This document shows, piece after piece, positions 18,582 through 26,777 of a DNA stretch of 64,000 nucleotides; the stretch's first letter is position 1, and each line of letters starts with the position of its first letter. The position numbers and the translations under genes are program-made. The DNA is taken from NCBI GenBank assembly GCA_036272055.1, contig DATAZL010000002.1:25639-89638 (forward strand), read 5' to 3'. This stretch comes from DASZVB01 sp036272055. Lineage in GTDB: Bacteria > Myxococcota_A > Polyangia > Polyangiales > Polyangiaceae. A model generated the notes under the pieces. That model was not told the origin of the DNA and made no database searches. It worked only from the letters and a program-made list of their open reading frames with translations.

Positions 18582-18608
18582 TCGACAAAAGAAGGGCAGG
18601 GCTATACT
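18582..18608 (+). promoter_or_regulatory. Possible sigma-70-type promoter for the radical SAM gene
   Basis: TCGACA (18582-18587) and TATACT (18603-18608) lie 15 bases apart in a locally AT-richer patch just before the ATG at 18621. The spacer is short and the leader would be only a few bases, so translation would be nearly leaderless. Seen by eye only. Confidence 0.3.
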
Positions 18609-18620
18609 CCGGTCCCTTTC

Positions 18621-20180
18621 ATGGTCGCCGAATCGACACGCGCCCTCATCGCGAAACGCCTCGCGGACGAGGTCGGGCGGATCGACAAGGACGCGCCCTT
18701 CCGGGTCGCCCTTGCCTATCCGTCACCTTACCGGGTCGGGATGAGCTCGCTCGGCTACCAGCGCGTGTACCGCGAGATCCAGGCGATGCCCGGTGTCGCC
18801 TGCGAGCGGGCGTTCCTTCCCGACGGTGCCGACGAGCCGGGCACGATGCTCGAAGAAGAGCCGGTGACATACGAGTCACTCCGGCCGCTCGGCGATTTTC
18901 CGGTCATCGCGCTCAGCGTCGCCTACGAGCTCGAGCTCGCGGGCGTGGTCCGGCTCCTCGACGCAGCGAAGATCCCGGCGCTCTCGACGGAGCGAACCGA
19001 TCGGCACCCGCTGATCCTCGCCGGTGGTCCGCTCACCTTCTCGAACCCGGTGCCGCTCGCGCCGTTCATCGACGCGCTCGTCATCGGGGAAGCAGAGGGC
19101 ATCGTGGAGTGGGCGATCGACGTCATCCGCGACAGCCCGTCGCGGGACGTCGCGCTCATGACGCTCGCCGCGCATCCTCATATCTTCGTGCCAGTGGTGC
19201 ACGGCAGCGCGCTGAAGCCCGTCGCAGCCTGCGACGACGCGCTGCTCCCGGCGTACGGCGCGATCCGGACGCCGAACACCGAGCTGTCGAACATGTTCCT
19301 CATCGAGGCGGAGCGCGGCTGCTCGCGCGGCTGTCAGTACTGCGTGATGCGCCGCTCGACGAACGGCGGCATGCGCATCGTGCCGAAGGAGGTCGTGCTC
19401 GAGACGATCCCGATGGACGCGCGCCGGGTCGGCCTGGTCGGCGCCGCCGTCAGCGATCACCCGCGCATCGTCGACATCCTGCGCGCCCTCGCCGAGCGCG
19501 GCGCCGAGGTGGGTCTCTCGAGCCTCCGCCCCGATCGTCTCAAGGAGGAGATGGTCGAGGCGCTGAAGCTCGCCGGCTATCGGACGCTGACCACCGCACT
19601 GGACGGAGCGAGCGAGCGGCTCAGGAACCTCATCGAGCGCCGCGGGCGCGAGCCGCACTACGTGGCTGCGGCGGAGCGTGCCAAGCGCCACGGCATGGAC
19701 CGCATGAAGCTCTATCTCATGCTCGGGCTGCCGACCGAGACGGAGGCAGACATCGACGAGTGCGCGGCATTCATCTCGGAGCTCTCCAAGGTGCTGCCCG
19801 TCGCGCTCGGCGTCGCGCCGTTCTGCGCGAAGAGAAAGACGCCGCTCGACGGTACGCCCTTCGCCGGCATCGACGTCGTCGAGGACCGCATCGCACGTCT
19901 CCGCAGCAAGCTGCGCGGCAGAGCCGATCTCCGCTCGCCGAGCGCGCGCTGGGCGTGGGTCGAGTACGCGATGTCGCAGGGCGACGAGACGGAGGGGCTC
20001 GCCGTCGCCCGCGCGGTACGAAAAGGCGGACGCTTCGCGGATTTTCGCAACGAGCTGCGTGACCTCGGTTACGTCACGCGCGGCCCGACCGGACCACGCG
20101 TGCCCGTCGTCACGACTCCGAGCGTGAGCACGCCTCCGCGCAAGCCGATCGGCATCCGTCTCCCGGTCGCTCCGGCCTGA
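18621..20180 (+). CDS. Radical SAM enzyme with B12-binding-like N-terminal domain
   Basis: 519 residues from ATG 18621. Residues 25-165 form a Rossmann-like region with 'YPSPYRVGMSSLGYQ' and 'LILAGGPLTFSNPVPLAPFID', which resembles the N-terminal domain of B12-type radical SAM proteins. The cobalamin DxHxxG motif is absent. The [4Fe-4S] ligands are Cys234, Cys238 and Cys241 (ERGCSRGCQYC), followed by a typical half-barrel ('MLGLPTETEADIDE'). The 'YRVGMSxLG' start is typical of the family named TIGR03960, whose substrate I do not know. The gene stands alone on the plus strand, divergent from the methyltransferase operon. Confidence 0.88.
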   Translation: MVAESTRALIAKRLADEVGRIDKDAPFRVALAYPSPYRVGMSSLGYQRVYREIQAMPGVACERAFLPDGADEPGTMLEEEPVTYESLRPLGDFPVIALSVAYELELAGVVRLLDAAKIPALSTERTDRHPLILAGGPLTFSNPVPLAPFIDALVIGEAEGIVEWAIDVIRDSPSRDVALMTLAAHPHIFVPVVHGSALKPVAACDDALLPAYGAIRTPNTELSNMFLIEAERGCSRGCQYCVMRRSTNGGMRIVPKEVVLETIPMDARRVGLVGAAVSDHPRIVDILRALAERGAEVGLSSLRPDRLKEEMVEALKLAGYRTLTTALDGASERLRNLIERRGREPHYVAAAERAKRHGMDRMKLYLMLGLPTETEADIDECAAFISELSKVLPVALGVAPFCAKRKTPLDGTPFAGIDVVEDRIARLRSKLRGRADLRSPSARWAWVEYAMSQGDETEGLAVARAVRKGGRFADFRNELRDLGYVTRGPTGPRVPVVTTPSVSTPPRKPIGIRLPVAPA

Positions 20181-20276
20181 GCCTCGGACGTTGCAATAAC
20201 GCCTCAGTGCGTCGCGCCCTGTGCGACGGGCGTTCCAGGTTGCGACACACCCCGTGGCCAGTGCAGAGTCCCGGGC

Positions 20277-20906
20277 ATGCGGAGTTCCACGCAAGGGTTG
20301 TGCACGGCCCTGTCCTCGAGCCTCGTCGTGGGTCTTCTGCTCGCCGCGACGCCCGCGCACGCGCAGATCCGCGAGCCCGGCAACCACCCGAAGTACTCGG
20401 TCGAGCTCGAGCCGCACCTGGTCGTTCAGTGGCAATACGCGGACTGGGACAGCGACGGCATCGGAATCGGCGGTCGAGTGTCGATCCCCGTGATGGACAA
20501 CGGCCCGATCACGACGATCAACAACAGCTTCGCCGTCGGCGTGGGTCTCGACTGGGCGCACTTCGACGATAACTGTAACGCTTTCTACGGTGTTCGCGTT
20601 CGCCCCAACGGGTTCGGCGGCTGCACCGCGAATCACTTCTGGATCCCGATGGTCGCGCAGTGGAACTTCTGGTTCACGCCCGTCGTGAGCGCCTTCGCGG
20701 AGCTCGGGCTCGCGATCCAGCACGCGAGCTACGATGTCGCGTGTGACCCGGGTACGCCCACCGGGATCTGTGCGTACAGCGACTCGTACACCCGCGTTCG
20801 CCCGGTTTTCTTGGTCGGTCCGCGGTTCACACTGACGAACTCGTTCGCCATCACGTTACGCGTCGGCGTCCCTTACCTGACCATCGGCGGCTCGTTCTAT
20901 CTGTGA
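20277..20906 (+). CDS. Secreted, probable outer-membrane beta-barrel protein
   Basis: 209 residues with a clear Sec signal peptide (cleavage after AHA, about residue 29). The mature part has alternating amphipathic strands rich in aromatic residues ('VELEPHLVVQWQYADW', 'FWIPMVAQWNFWFTPVVSAFAELG') and ends in a hydrophobic strand terminating ...SFYL, as outer-membrane barrels often do. Four Cys are present, possibly forming loop disulphides. No specific family is recognised. Its stop overlaps the start of the next gene (GTGA). Confidence 0.75.
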   Translation: MRSSTQGLCTALSSSLVVGLLLAATPAHAQIREPGNHPKYSVELEPHLVVQWQYADWDSDGIGIGGRVSIPVMDNGPITTINNSFAVGVGLDWAHFDDNCNAFYGVRVRPNGFGGCTANHFWIPMVAQWNFWFTPVVSAFAELGLAIQHASYDVACDPGTPTGICAYSDSYTRVRPVFLVGPRFTLTNSFAITLRVGVPYLTIGGSFYL

Positions 20907-22081
20907 CCAAGCCGGTGGAAAGCGCGTTCATCGGCGCTCACCTCGAGCACCCCGACGCGCTTCCGCGCCAGCACGAGTTTCCCGTCCAGGGATGGGTGAC
21001 GAGCCGCGCGCCGCTGCGGGCCGTCGTCGTGGACGGCTCGACGCTGGTGACGCTCGCGCTCCGTCATCGGCCCGACGTCGTGCAGGCGATGCCCGACGCA
21101 CCGCACGCGAGCGGCTTCTTCGGCGTCGCACGGCGCGAGCATCTCTCCGGCGGAGAGCTCGCGCTCCGCTTCGTGTTCGAGCACGAGAGCGTCGTCACCC
21201 GGTTCGCGCCTCCGCCGGAGAGCCCTGGCGCGCTCGCTGCTCGCGCCGCGCGGCTGGCGCGCGTCTATCCCGTCCTCCGCTGCATCCACTGCAACGGCGC
21301 CTTTGCCGAGGCGGGTTACGTCGCCGGCGCTCGTGCCATTCGCTGCGCGAGCTGCGGCACGAGCTACGACTGCTCGCAGGGGCTCTTCGACTTGCTCTCC
21401 GACGAGGCGCGCGCGCGGCTCGCGCTCGGCAGCGACGCGGGCATCTCGCGAAACGAGTACGAGCCCGCCGCTCTCGCGTTCGTGAACGAGCACCCAGACG
21501 CGCTGATCCTCGACTGCGGCGCGGGCTTCCGCAACGTCGAGTTCCCTCACGTCGTGAACCTCGAGGTCGTGCCCTACCGCAGCACCGACGTGCTCGCCGA
21601 CGGCGAGCGTCTTCCATTCGCCGACGCGTCTTTCGACGGCGTCCTGTCACTCGCCGTCCTCGAGCACGTCCGCAACCCGTTCGCCGCGGCAAAGGAGCTC
21701 CTGCGCGTCCTCAAGCCGGGCGGCAAGCTCCTCGCCGTCGTCCCGTTCTTGCAACCGGTGCACGCCTACCCGCACCACTACTTCAACATGACCGCCGACG
21801 GCCTCGCGCGCCTCTTCGAAGGCGAGCTCGACGTCGAAGCGCAGCTCGTCCCCGACAGCGGCCTCCCCATCTGGTCCCTCTCCTGGATCCTCCGAAGCTG
21901 GGCCGAAGGCCTCCCCGCCCCGACGCGCGACGCCTTCCTGAACCTGCGCGTCGCCGATCTCGTCGGTGGCGGCCACGAATATCTCACCCGGGATTTCGTA
22001 CGCGAGCTCCCCACCGAAAAGAACTTCGAGCTCGCGTCGACGACGTTGATTCTAGGGACGAAGCGGGGGGCGCGCGATTGA
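20903..22081 (+). CDS. Class I methyltransferase with N-terminal beta domain and zinc ribbon
   Basis: 392 residues from GTG 20903, which overlaps the preceding stop by four bases. Residues 1-110 look like a beta-sandwich ('GWVTSRAPLRAVVVDG', 'RPDVVQAMPDAPHASGF') similar to accessory domains on myxobacterial glycan enzymes. A zinc ribbon follows (CIHC ... CASC, Trm112-like). The SAM domain follows with 'LILDCGAGFRNVEF', 'LPFADASFDGVLSLAVLEHVRNP' and 'ELLRVLKPGGKLL'. This layout is typical of sugar or polyketide O-methyltransferases linked to surface polysaccharides. That role is inference. Coupling to an outer-membrane-like protein is suggestive but unproven. Confidence 0.85.
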   Translation: MTKPVESAFIGAHLEHPDALPRQHEFPVQGWVTSRAPLRAVVVDGSTLVTLALRHRPDVVQAMPDAPHASGFFGVARREHLSGGELALRFVFEHESVVTRFAPPPESPGALAARAARLARVYPVLRCIHCNGAFAEAGYVAGARAIRCASCGTSYDCSQGLFDLLSDEARARLALGSDAGISRNEYEPAALAFVNEHPDALILDCGAGFRNVEFPHVVNLEVVPYRSTDVLADGERLPFADASFDGVLSLAVLEHVRNPFAAAKELLRVLKPGGKLLAVVPFLQPVHAYPHHYFNMTADGLARLFEGELDVEAQLVPDSGLPIWSLSWILRSWAEGLPAPTRDAFLNLRVADLVGGGHEYLTRDFVRELPTEKNFELASTTLILGTKRGARD

Positions 22082-22219
22082 GAGATCTGGGTGGCCCCCA
22101 GGCACGAGTTGGTCGGGTCCGTCAGCATTCCGGTCGTCGTTGCGTTTCTCCGAGGTGTTCCGAGCGATTGAAAGTCGCTCTAACGTCGGCTGGGACTTCG
22201 ACCTTCGTCCCGCGCGGCG

Positions 22220-22621
22220 TCAAGCGGGGGCGCACCGCGCAGTCAATCTGGACAGCGCGTCTCGCACGATCCGTTCGATGTTCATCGCTGGCACCTCAAG
22301 CTTGCGGGACTCGGCCAGCGCTCGACGGACCTCGCCTTCTCGAAAGCCCAAACCACGTAGCGCGGCGAAGGCTTTGGCCTGCATCTCCACCGCACTCGGT
22401 TCCGGTGCCTGTCCGTAGTCGCGTCCGTCGGCATGCCGGAGTCGAATCCCCGCTGCGACGCTGCCGGAGACGACGAGCTCACCACGATGTGCGGCGCGAT
22501 GATGCGCGCCGCAAAGCGTAGTCAAATTGTCAGCACCGTGCCCGCCACCCTCCGAACGCTTCCGCGTCCGCCGCGGCGCGCTCGCCGGCCAGGAGCGACA
22601 GCGCTTCGTGCGCCCGAACCC
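22220..22621 (-). pseudogene. 3' remnant of an HNH endonuclease gene
   Basis: The minus-strand frame encodes a classic HNH C-terminal end: 'RSEGGGHGADNLTTLCGAHHRAAHRG', then 'GLGFREGEVRRALAES', a RuvA-C-like tail often attached to myxobacterial HNH nucleases. The first half of the motif (the HH/CxxC-containing segment before RSEGGGH) is missing. Upstream the frame runs into low-quality Arg/Pro-rich sequence without a plausible start. A full-length relative would be several hundred residues, so this is a decayed, truncated copy. Confidence 0.65.
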
Positions 22622-22968
22622 ATTCGCTTTTATCGCCGGAATCCTCGTTCGCTTCGATGTTGGTCCCCGCCATGACCAAGCAATACCACGCTTATTCCCC
22701 GCCTCCGTATCGTCGCGCAGCTCGCCTTTCGACGAGCAGATCGTCTTCGGCGCCGCCCACCGCGTAGAAGCTTCACGCGGCCTGATGTCGAGCGGCGGAG
22801 CACCGGGTTAGCGGCACACCTCGATCTCGAGCCCACCGTCTCGCGGAATCACGTCAAGGCCATTCGTCGGTCCGAGCACAATCGGCCATGTGGCCATTCC
22901 GGTGGCCAAGCCTACGCCGCGCTCGTCCCGTCTCCTGTCCGTTGCTCCGGGCAGTTCATCCGGTGCAA
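22622..22968. other. Stretch with no recognisable gene
   Basis: Between the HNH remnant and the small open frame at 22969 I see no convincing coding sequence on either strand. A minus-strand frame (22808-23098) ends in a protein-like segment ('GVGLATGMATWPIVLGP') but starts with arginine-rich sequence and overlaps the better frame at 22969-23118. The whole 22.1-23.1 kb stretch looks like relics of genes broken by several events. Confidence 0.5.
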
Positions 22969-23118
22969 TCAGGCCGTGCCCCTTCCGGCCTGCGTCGTAA
23001 CGACGATATCGGCATACGGTTTCAAGAGCGCGAAGTGCGCGGAAATCGCGCGCCGCGGAACGACGAGCCGCCGGTACTTCGCGTCGCGATGGGAGCACAC
23101 GTAGAAGCCGCGACTCAC
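22969..23118 (-). CDS. Small open frame coupled to the hybrid kinase gene, possibly a gene relic
   Basis: 49 residues from a GTG at 23118 that overlaps the kinase stop (GTGA), the same coupling seen for many genuine genes here. The peptide reads VSRGFYVCSHRDAKYRRL at the start, then 'HFALLKPYADIVVTTQ', which has a believable helix/strand pattern and normal codon use. No family is recognised. It could be a small accessory protein of the kinase, but its position beside decayed sequence makes a truncated relic equally likely. Confidence 0.3.
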   Translation of the reverse strand: MSRGFYVCSHRDAKYRRLVVPRRAISAHFALLKPYADIVVTTQAGRGTA

Positions 23119-25037
23119 GGACTCGAAGCGCTGCGCGCGGCCTTCGATACGACTCTTTCCAGCTCCGTCAGATCGAACGGCTTGGACATTTTGCGGTTGG
23201 GGACGGTGGCGAGGAATGCGGCGGCGCGCTCGGTGAAGGCGCCGCCGGTCATGAAGACGATGCGCTCCTCGACGCCGGGGCGCTCGGCGCGGAGGGCCGT
23301 GTAGAGGTCCATTCCGGACATGCGCGGCATGAGGAGATCGCAGAAGATCAGATCGAACTCCGCGCCGGAGAGCACGAAGTCGAGCGCGGTGCGCGCGTCG
23401 GTGGCGACGGTGACGTCGTGGCCGTCGGCGAGGGTGCGGCGTAGCATGTCCGCGACGAGCGGCTCGTCGTCGACGACGAGGACGCGCGCGCGGGCACGGC
23501 GCGCGGACGTTTCAGCGGGGAGCCCGACCGTCGACGGCAACGCCTCTTCCGGCGCGGGCGCGAGGCGCGGATCGTCGTCGGGGAGAGCGGGCAGCGCGAT
23601 GCGGAACGTCGTGCCCCTGCCGACCACGCTGGTCACCGTGATCTCGCCGCCGAGCGACTTGACGATACCGCGTGAGATCGGGAGCCCGAGCCCAGTGCCG
23701 AGCCCGCGCGGCTTCGTCGTGAAGAACGGATCGAAGACGCGCCCGAGGATCTCCGGCGGGATACCGGCGCCGCTGTCGCGCACCTCGACGACGACGTTGC
23801 CGCCTTCGCCGAACGCCGTCACCCGGATCTCGTTGTCGTCGGGCCGGCCTTCTTTGATCGCGTGCCCTGCGTTGACAAGCAGATTGACGAACACCTGCTC
23901 GAGCCGCGTCGGGCTCGCGTCGACGTGAGGGACGTTCTCGTACACCTCGACGACCCGCGCGCGACGGCGGAGCTCGACTCCCGCGACCTTCAGCGCGGCG
24001 CTGAGCGCCTTGGGCACGCTGACGGGCTCGCGGTTCGTCTCCTCCGGGCGCGCCAGCGTCCGCAGATCGCCGACGATGGTGCTCACTCGACGCGCACCGT
24101 GCTCCGCCTCGGCGAGCCGCTCGAGAAGGCCCTCGAGCCGCGATTCGTCCCCATCGAAGCGCGGGAGCTCGCGCATCAGATACTGCAGATTGAGCATCAG
24201 GTACGCGAGCGGATTGTTGATCTCGTGAGCGACGCCCGCCGCGAGCGTCCCCACCGACGACAGGCGATCGGCGCGGACGAGCTGCGCTTGCACGCGGCGC
24301 CGCTCGCTCAGATCGTGTGCCACGCCGAGGAGCGCTTTCTCGCCGCCGAACTCGATCAGCATCGCGTTGAGATCGACGAGGACCTCACGCCCGTCCCTGT
24401 GAAGCAAGCGGATGCGCGTCACCGGAACGGGTGAGCGCGTCGAGAGGATCAGCGTCACGATCTGCCGCGCGAGCGGCCGATCGTCGGGATGGACGTGCTG
24501 CCGGAGCGGGATGCTCGTGACTTCTTCCATCGTGGAGTAGCCGAGCAACCGGATCGACGCCGGGTTCGCGTAGATGAAGCGCTCTCGCGTGCCGAGCCCG
24601 ATGGCGCCGGGAGCGGCGTCGAGCAGACGGCGAAAGCGCGCCTCCGACTCGGCGAGCGCGCGCTCCGCAGGCTCGTCTTCCGGCGGCTCGTGGAAGAAGA
24701 GCACGACCGCGGCGCGCCCCTCGACGCTGGTGCGGCTTCCGGCGAGCCGCGACGAGCTTCCGTTCACGAACCGTGCGTCGAGAGATAACGTCGCGAGCGA
24801 CGTATCGGCGAGCCACGCACCGAGCTTCGCCGTCGCTTCAGCGTCGAGCCCCAGCTCGAACGGAACGACGCCCGGCGCGCGGCCGAGCAGCGCCTTCACG
24901 CGCTCGTTCGCGAACACGCACACGTACACGCCGTCGACGACGTGCGCGACGACGATGCCGACATTCGTCTTCCCCAGAGCATCGACCGGCGTGGGAGCGA
25001 CGGCCGGCTCCGGCGGCGCTTTGGAAGAAGGCTCCAC
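23115..25037 (-). CDS. Hybrid histidine kinase (PAS-HisKA-HATPase-receiver)
   Basis: 640 residues, no membrane segments, so a cytoplasmic sensor. An N-terminal PAS-like region (about 20-115) and a second clear PAS (about 128-248, 'IYANPASIRLLGYS', 'HVHPDDRPLA') precede the phosphoacceptor His271 (GVAHEINNPLAYL). The ATP domain has 'QVFVNLLVNAGHAIKEG' (N box), 'VRDSGAGIPPE' (G1) and 'GLGTGLGLPISRGIV' (G2). The C-terminal receiver has acceptor Asp567 in 'FCDLLMPRMSG'. It is an orphan with no response regulator beside it, as is common in myxobacteria, so its output partner is unknown. Confidence 0.93.
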   Translation of the reverse strand: MEPSSKAPPEPAVAPTPVDALGKTNVGIVVAHVVDGVYVCVFANERVKALLGRAPGVVPFELGLDAEATAKLGAWLADTSLATLSLDARFVNGSSSRLAGSRTSVEGRAAVVLFFHEPPEDEPAERALAESEARFRRLLDAAPGAIGLGTRERFIYANPASIRLLGYSTMEEVTSIPLRQHVHPDDRPLARQIVTLILSTRSPVPVTRIRLLHRDGREVLVDLNAMLIEFGGEKALLGVAHDLSERRRVQAQLVRADRLSSVGTLAAGVAHEINNPLAYLMLNLQYLMRELPRFDGDESRLEGLLERLAEAEHGARRVSTIVGDLRTLARPEETNREPVSVPKALSAALKVAGVELRRRARVVEVYENVPHVDASPTRLEQVFVNLLVNAGHAIKEGRPDDNEIRVTAFGEGGNVVVEVRDSGAGIPPEILGRVFDPFFTTKPRGLGTGLGLPISRGIVKSLGGEITVTSVVGRGTTFRIALPALPDDDPRLAPAPEEALPSTVGLPAETSARRARARVLVVDDEPLVADMLRRTLADGHDVTVATDARTALDFVLSGAEFDLIFCDLLMPRMSGMDLYTALRAERPGVEERIVFMTGGAFTERAAAFLATVPNRKMSKPFDLTELERVVSKAARSASSP

Positions 25038-25178
25038 GGAGGGAGCACTATACCGCTCGCGCGACGCGGTTCCGGGACACTAACCGGGCGAGAAACGACG
25101 TGAGTCCGCCCGTTTGTCGAAAAACGCCCCATGCCGGTGTTGCCCGGCACCGTCGCTCGTTTTAGATGTGTGCTCCCG

Positions 25179-25844
25179 ATGAAGCAGTTCTCCCAGCTCA
25201 TCCAGGCGGCGTTCATCGTCGTCGCCGCGCTGGCGGTCTACTCCTTCGTCACCGCCGCGCGAGACGGCGAGCGCCGCCGGCTCTGCGCGCCGCTCTGTCA
25301 TCTTCACCCGAACTACGCGGCGAAGAACCGCATCGCACCGGACTTCGATCGGCCGAGCACGGGACCCGCGGGCGACGGACCGCTCCGGCTCTCGCAGTAC
25401 CGCGGCAAGGTCGTCGTCCTGAATTTCTGGACGAAGAACTGCCGTCCCTGTCTCGAGGAGATGCCGTCGCTCGCCACGCTGACGCAGTCCCTGGCGAAGG
25501 ATCCCGACGTCGCGATCGTCACCGTCTCGACCGACGACAGCGTCGAGGACGTGAAAGCCACACTGAAATCCGTGCTGGGCGGCCCGCCCCCCTTCGCCGT
25601 CGGTGTCGACCCCGACTCGGACGTCGTCGCCGGCAAGTACGGCACGAAGCTCTATCCCGAAACATGGCTGATCGATCGGAAGGGCGTCATCCGCGCGCGC
25701 TTCGACGGAGCCCGGGACTGGACGAGCCCGCTGGTCCACGATCTCATCGACGAGCTGAAGGCGCCTCTCTCGTGCTCCGTGGAGATGGAGAACGGCCGCT
25801 CGACTGGCGAGGACGCGACGACGTGCGAGGACATCGAGGGCTGA
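25179..25844 (+). CDS. TlpA/ResA-like membrane-anchored thioredoxin
   Basis: 221 residues from ATG 25179. One N-terminal membrane anchor (about 8-27) places the domain outside the cytoplasm. The redoxin fold starts at 'KVVVLNFWTKNCRPCLEEMPSL' with the active-site C-x-x-C at Cys88-Cys91, and continues through 'TVSTDDSVEDVKATL' and 'LYPETWLIDRKGVI' with the cis-Pro region replaced by YPET. Extra Cys at 36 and 40 lie just after the anchor. Such proteins reduce disulphides in cytochrome c maturation or other exported proteins. No cytochrome maturation genes are adjacent. Confidence 0.88.
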   Translation: MKQFSQLIQAAFIVVAALAVYSFVTAARDGERRRLCAPLCHLHPNYAAKNRIAPDFDRPSTGPAGDGPLRLSQYRGKVVVLNFWTKNCRPCLEEMPSLATLTQSLAKDPDVAIVTVSTDDSVEDVKATLKSVLGGPPPFAVGVDPDSDVVAGKYGTKLYPETWLIDRKGVIRARFDGARDWTSPLVHDLIDELKAPLSCSVEMENGRSTGEDATTCEDIEG

Positions 25845-25850
25845 GACGTC

Positions 25851-25877
25851 GTCCGTCCTGACCAAACCGTGACGGAC
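25851..25877 (+). terminator. Hairpin after the thioredoxin gene
   Basis: GTCCGTC (25851-25857) and GACGGAC (25871-25877) form a 7-bp stem with a 13-base loop, seven bases after the stop at 25844. No T-run follows, so termination is only a possibility. Confidence 0.3.
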
Positions 25878-25924
25878 ATCTGACGCTACCGTCGGGGCCC
25901 TTTCTCGTAGCTTGGACGGGTCGC

Positions 25925-26713
25925 ATGAGCTTACCCCTGCCGATCATCGGGTTTTTCGTGGCGCACTGGGTCTCGAGCGTCTTCTTCCAGACGTTCTATC
26001 TGCACCGGTACGGCGCGCATCGCATGTTCAAGTTCGCTCCCGGCTGGGAGCGCTTCTTCCACCTGATGACGTATCTCTGTCAGGGGTCGTCGTTCTTGAA
26101 CCCGCGCGGCTACGCGATCCTGCACCGGATGCATCACGCCTTCTCGGACACCGAGGGCGATCCCCATTCGCCGCGCGTGTCGGGGAACCCCGTCAAGATG
26201 ATGAACCGGACGCGGGACATCTATCGCGACATCAACGCAGGAAGGTATCCGGTCGAAGCGCGCTTCGACGGTGGCTACCCGTCGTGGCCGGCGCTCGATC
26301 GATTCGCGTCGCGCTGGCTGTCGAGCCTCACCTGGGGCGTCGCATACACCGGGTTCTATCTCGTGTTCGCGACCGCGAGCTGGCAGTTTCTCCTCCTGCC
26401 GTTCCACTTTTTCATGGGGCCCGTTCACGGCGCCATCGTGAACTGGTTCGGGCACTGGGTCGGCTACCGCAACTTCGATCAGGACGACGAATCGAAGAAC
26501 ACCCTGGTGTTCGACTTCCTGACGATGGGCGAGCTCTTCCAGAACAACCATCACCGTTATGGCGCGCGGCCGAACTTCGCCGTGCGCTGGTTCGAGATCG
26601 ACCCCTCGTACCCCGCCATCAAGCTGTTCGAGAAGCTCGGAATCCTCCAGTTCACGAGCGACACCAAGCGGAGCGCCACCGCGCCCGAGCTGTCCGTTTC
26701 CCCGGCAGAATAG
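25925..26713 (+). CDS. Acyl-CoA/acyl-lipid desaturase family protein
   Basis: 262 residues, an integral membrane di-iron enzyme of the delta-9 type that introduces a cis double bond into fatty acyl chains. The three His boxes are present: HRYGAH, HRMHH and NNHHRYG, plus the accessory 'VNWFGHWVGYRNF'. Hydrophobic stretches at about 5-20, 105-120 and 130-155 fit the membrane hairpins. It is short for the family (typically about 300) but no box is missing. The next gene begins about 65 bases later on the same strand, and a relation between them is not evident. Confidence 0.9.
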   Translation: MSLPLPIIGFFVAHWVSSVFFQTFYLHRYGAHRMFKFAPGWERFFHLMTYLCQGSSFLNPRGYAILHRMHHAFSDTEGDPHSPRVSGNPVKMMNRTRDIYRDINAGRYPVEARFDGGYPSWPALDRFASRWLSSLTWGVAYTGFYLVFATASWQFLLLPFHFFMGPVHGAIVNWFGHWVGYRNFDQDDESKNTLVFDFLTMGELFQNNHHRYGARPNFAVRWFEIDPSYPAIKLFEKLGILQFTSDTKRSATAPELSVSPAE

Positions 26714-26777
26714 CGGATCGCGCCTCAGTGGCGTTTTCGGTTGAGCCGATGTCGCTCAGGGGTAACCCTCTGCGCCG

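Noticed and set aside
18876..20723. 615-residue frame antisense to the radical SAM gene
   Set aside because: No recognisable motif, while the plus strand has the CxxxCxxC cluster.
22220..22525. Functional short HNH nuclease
   Set aside because: The first half of the HNH motif is absent.
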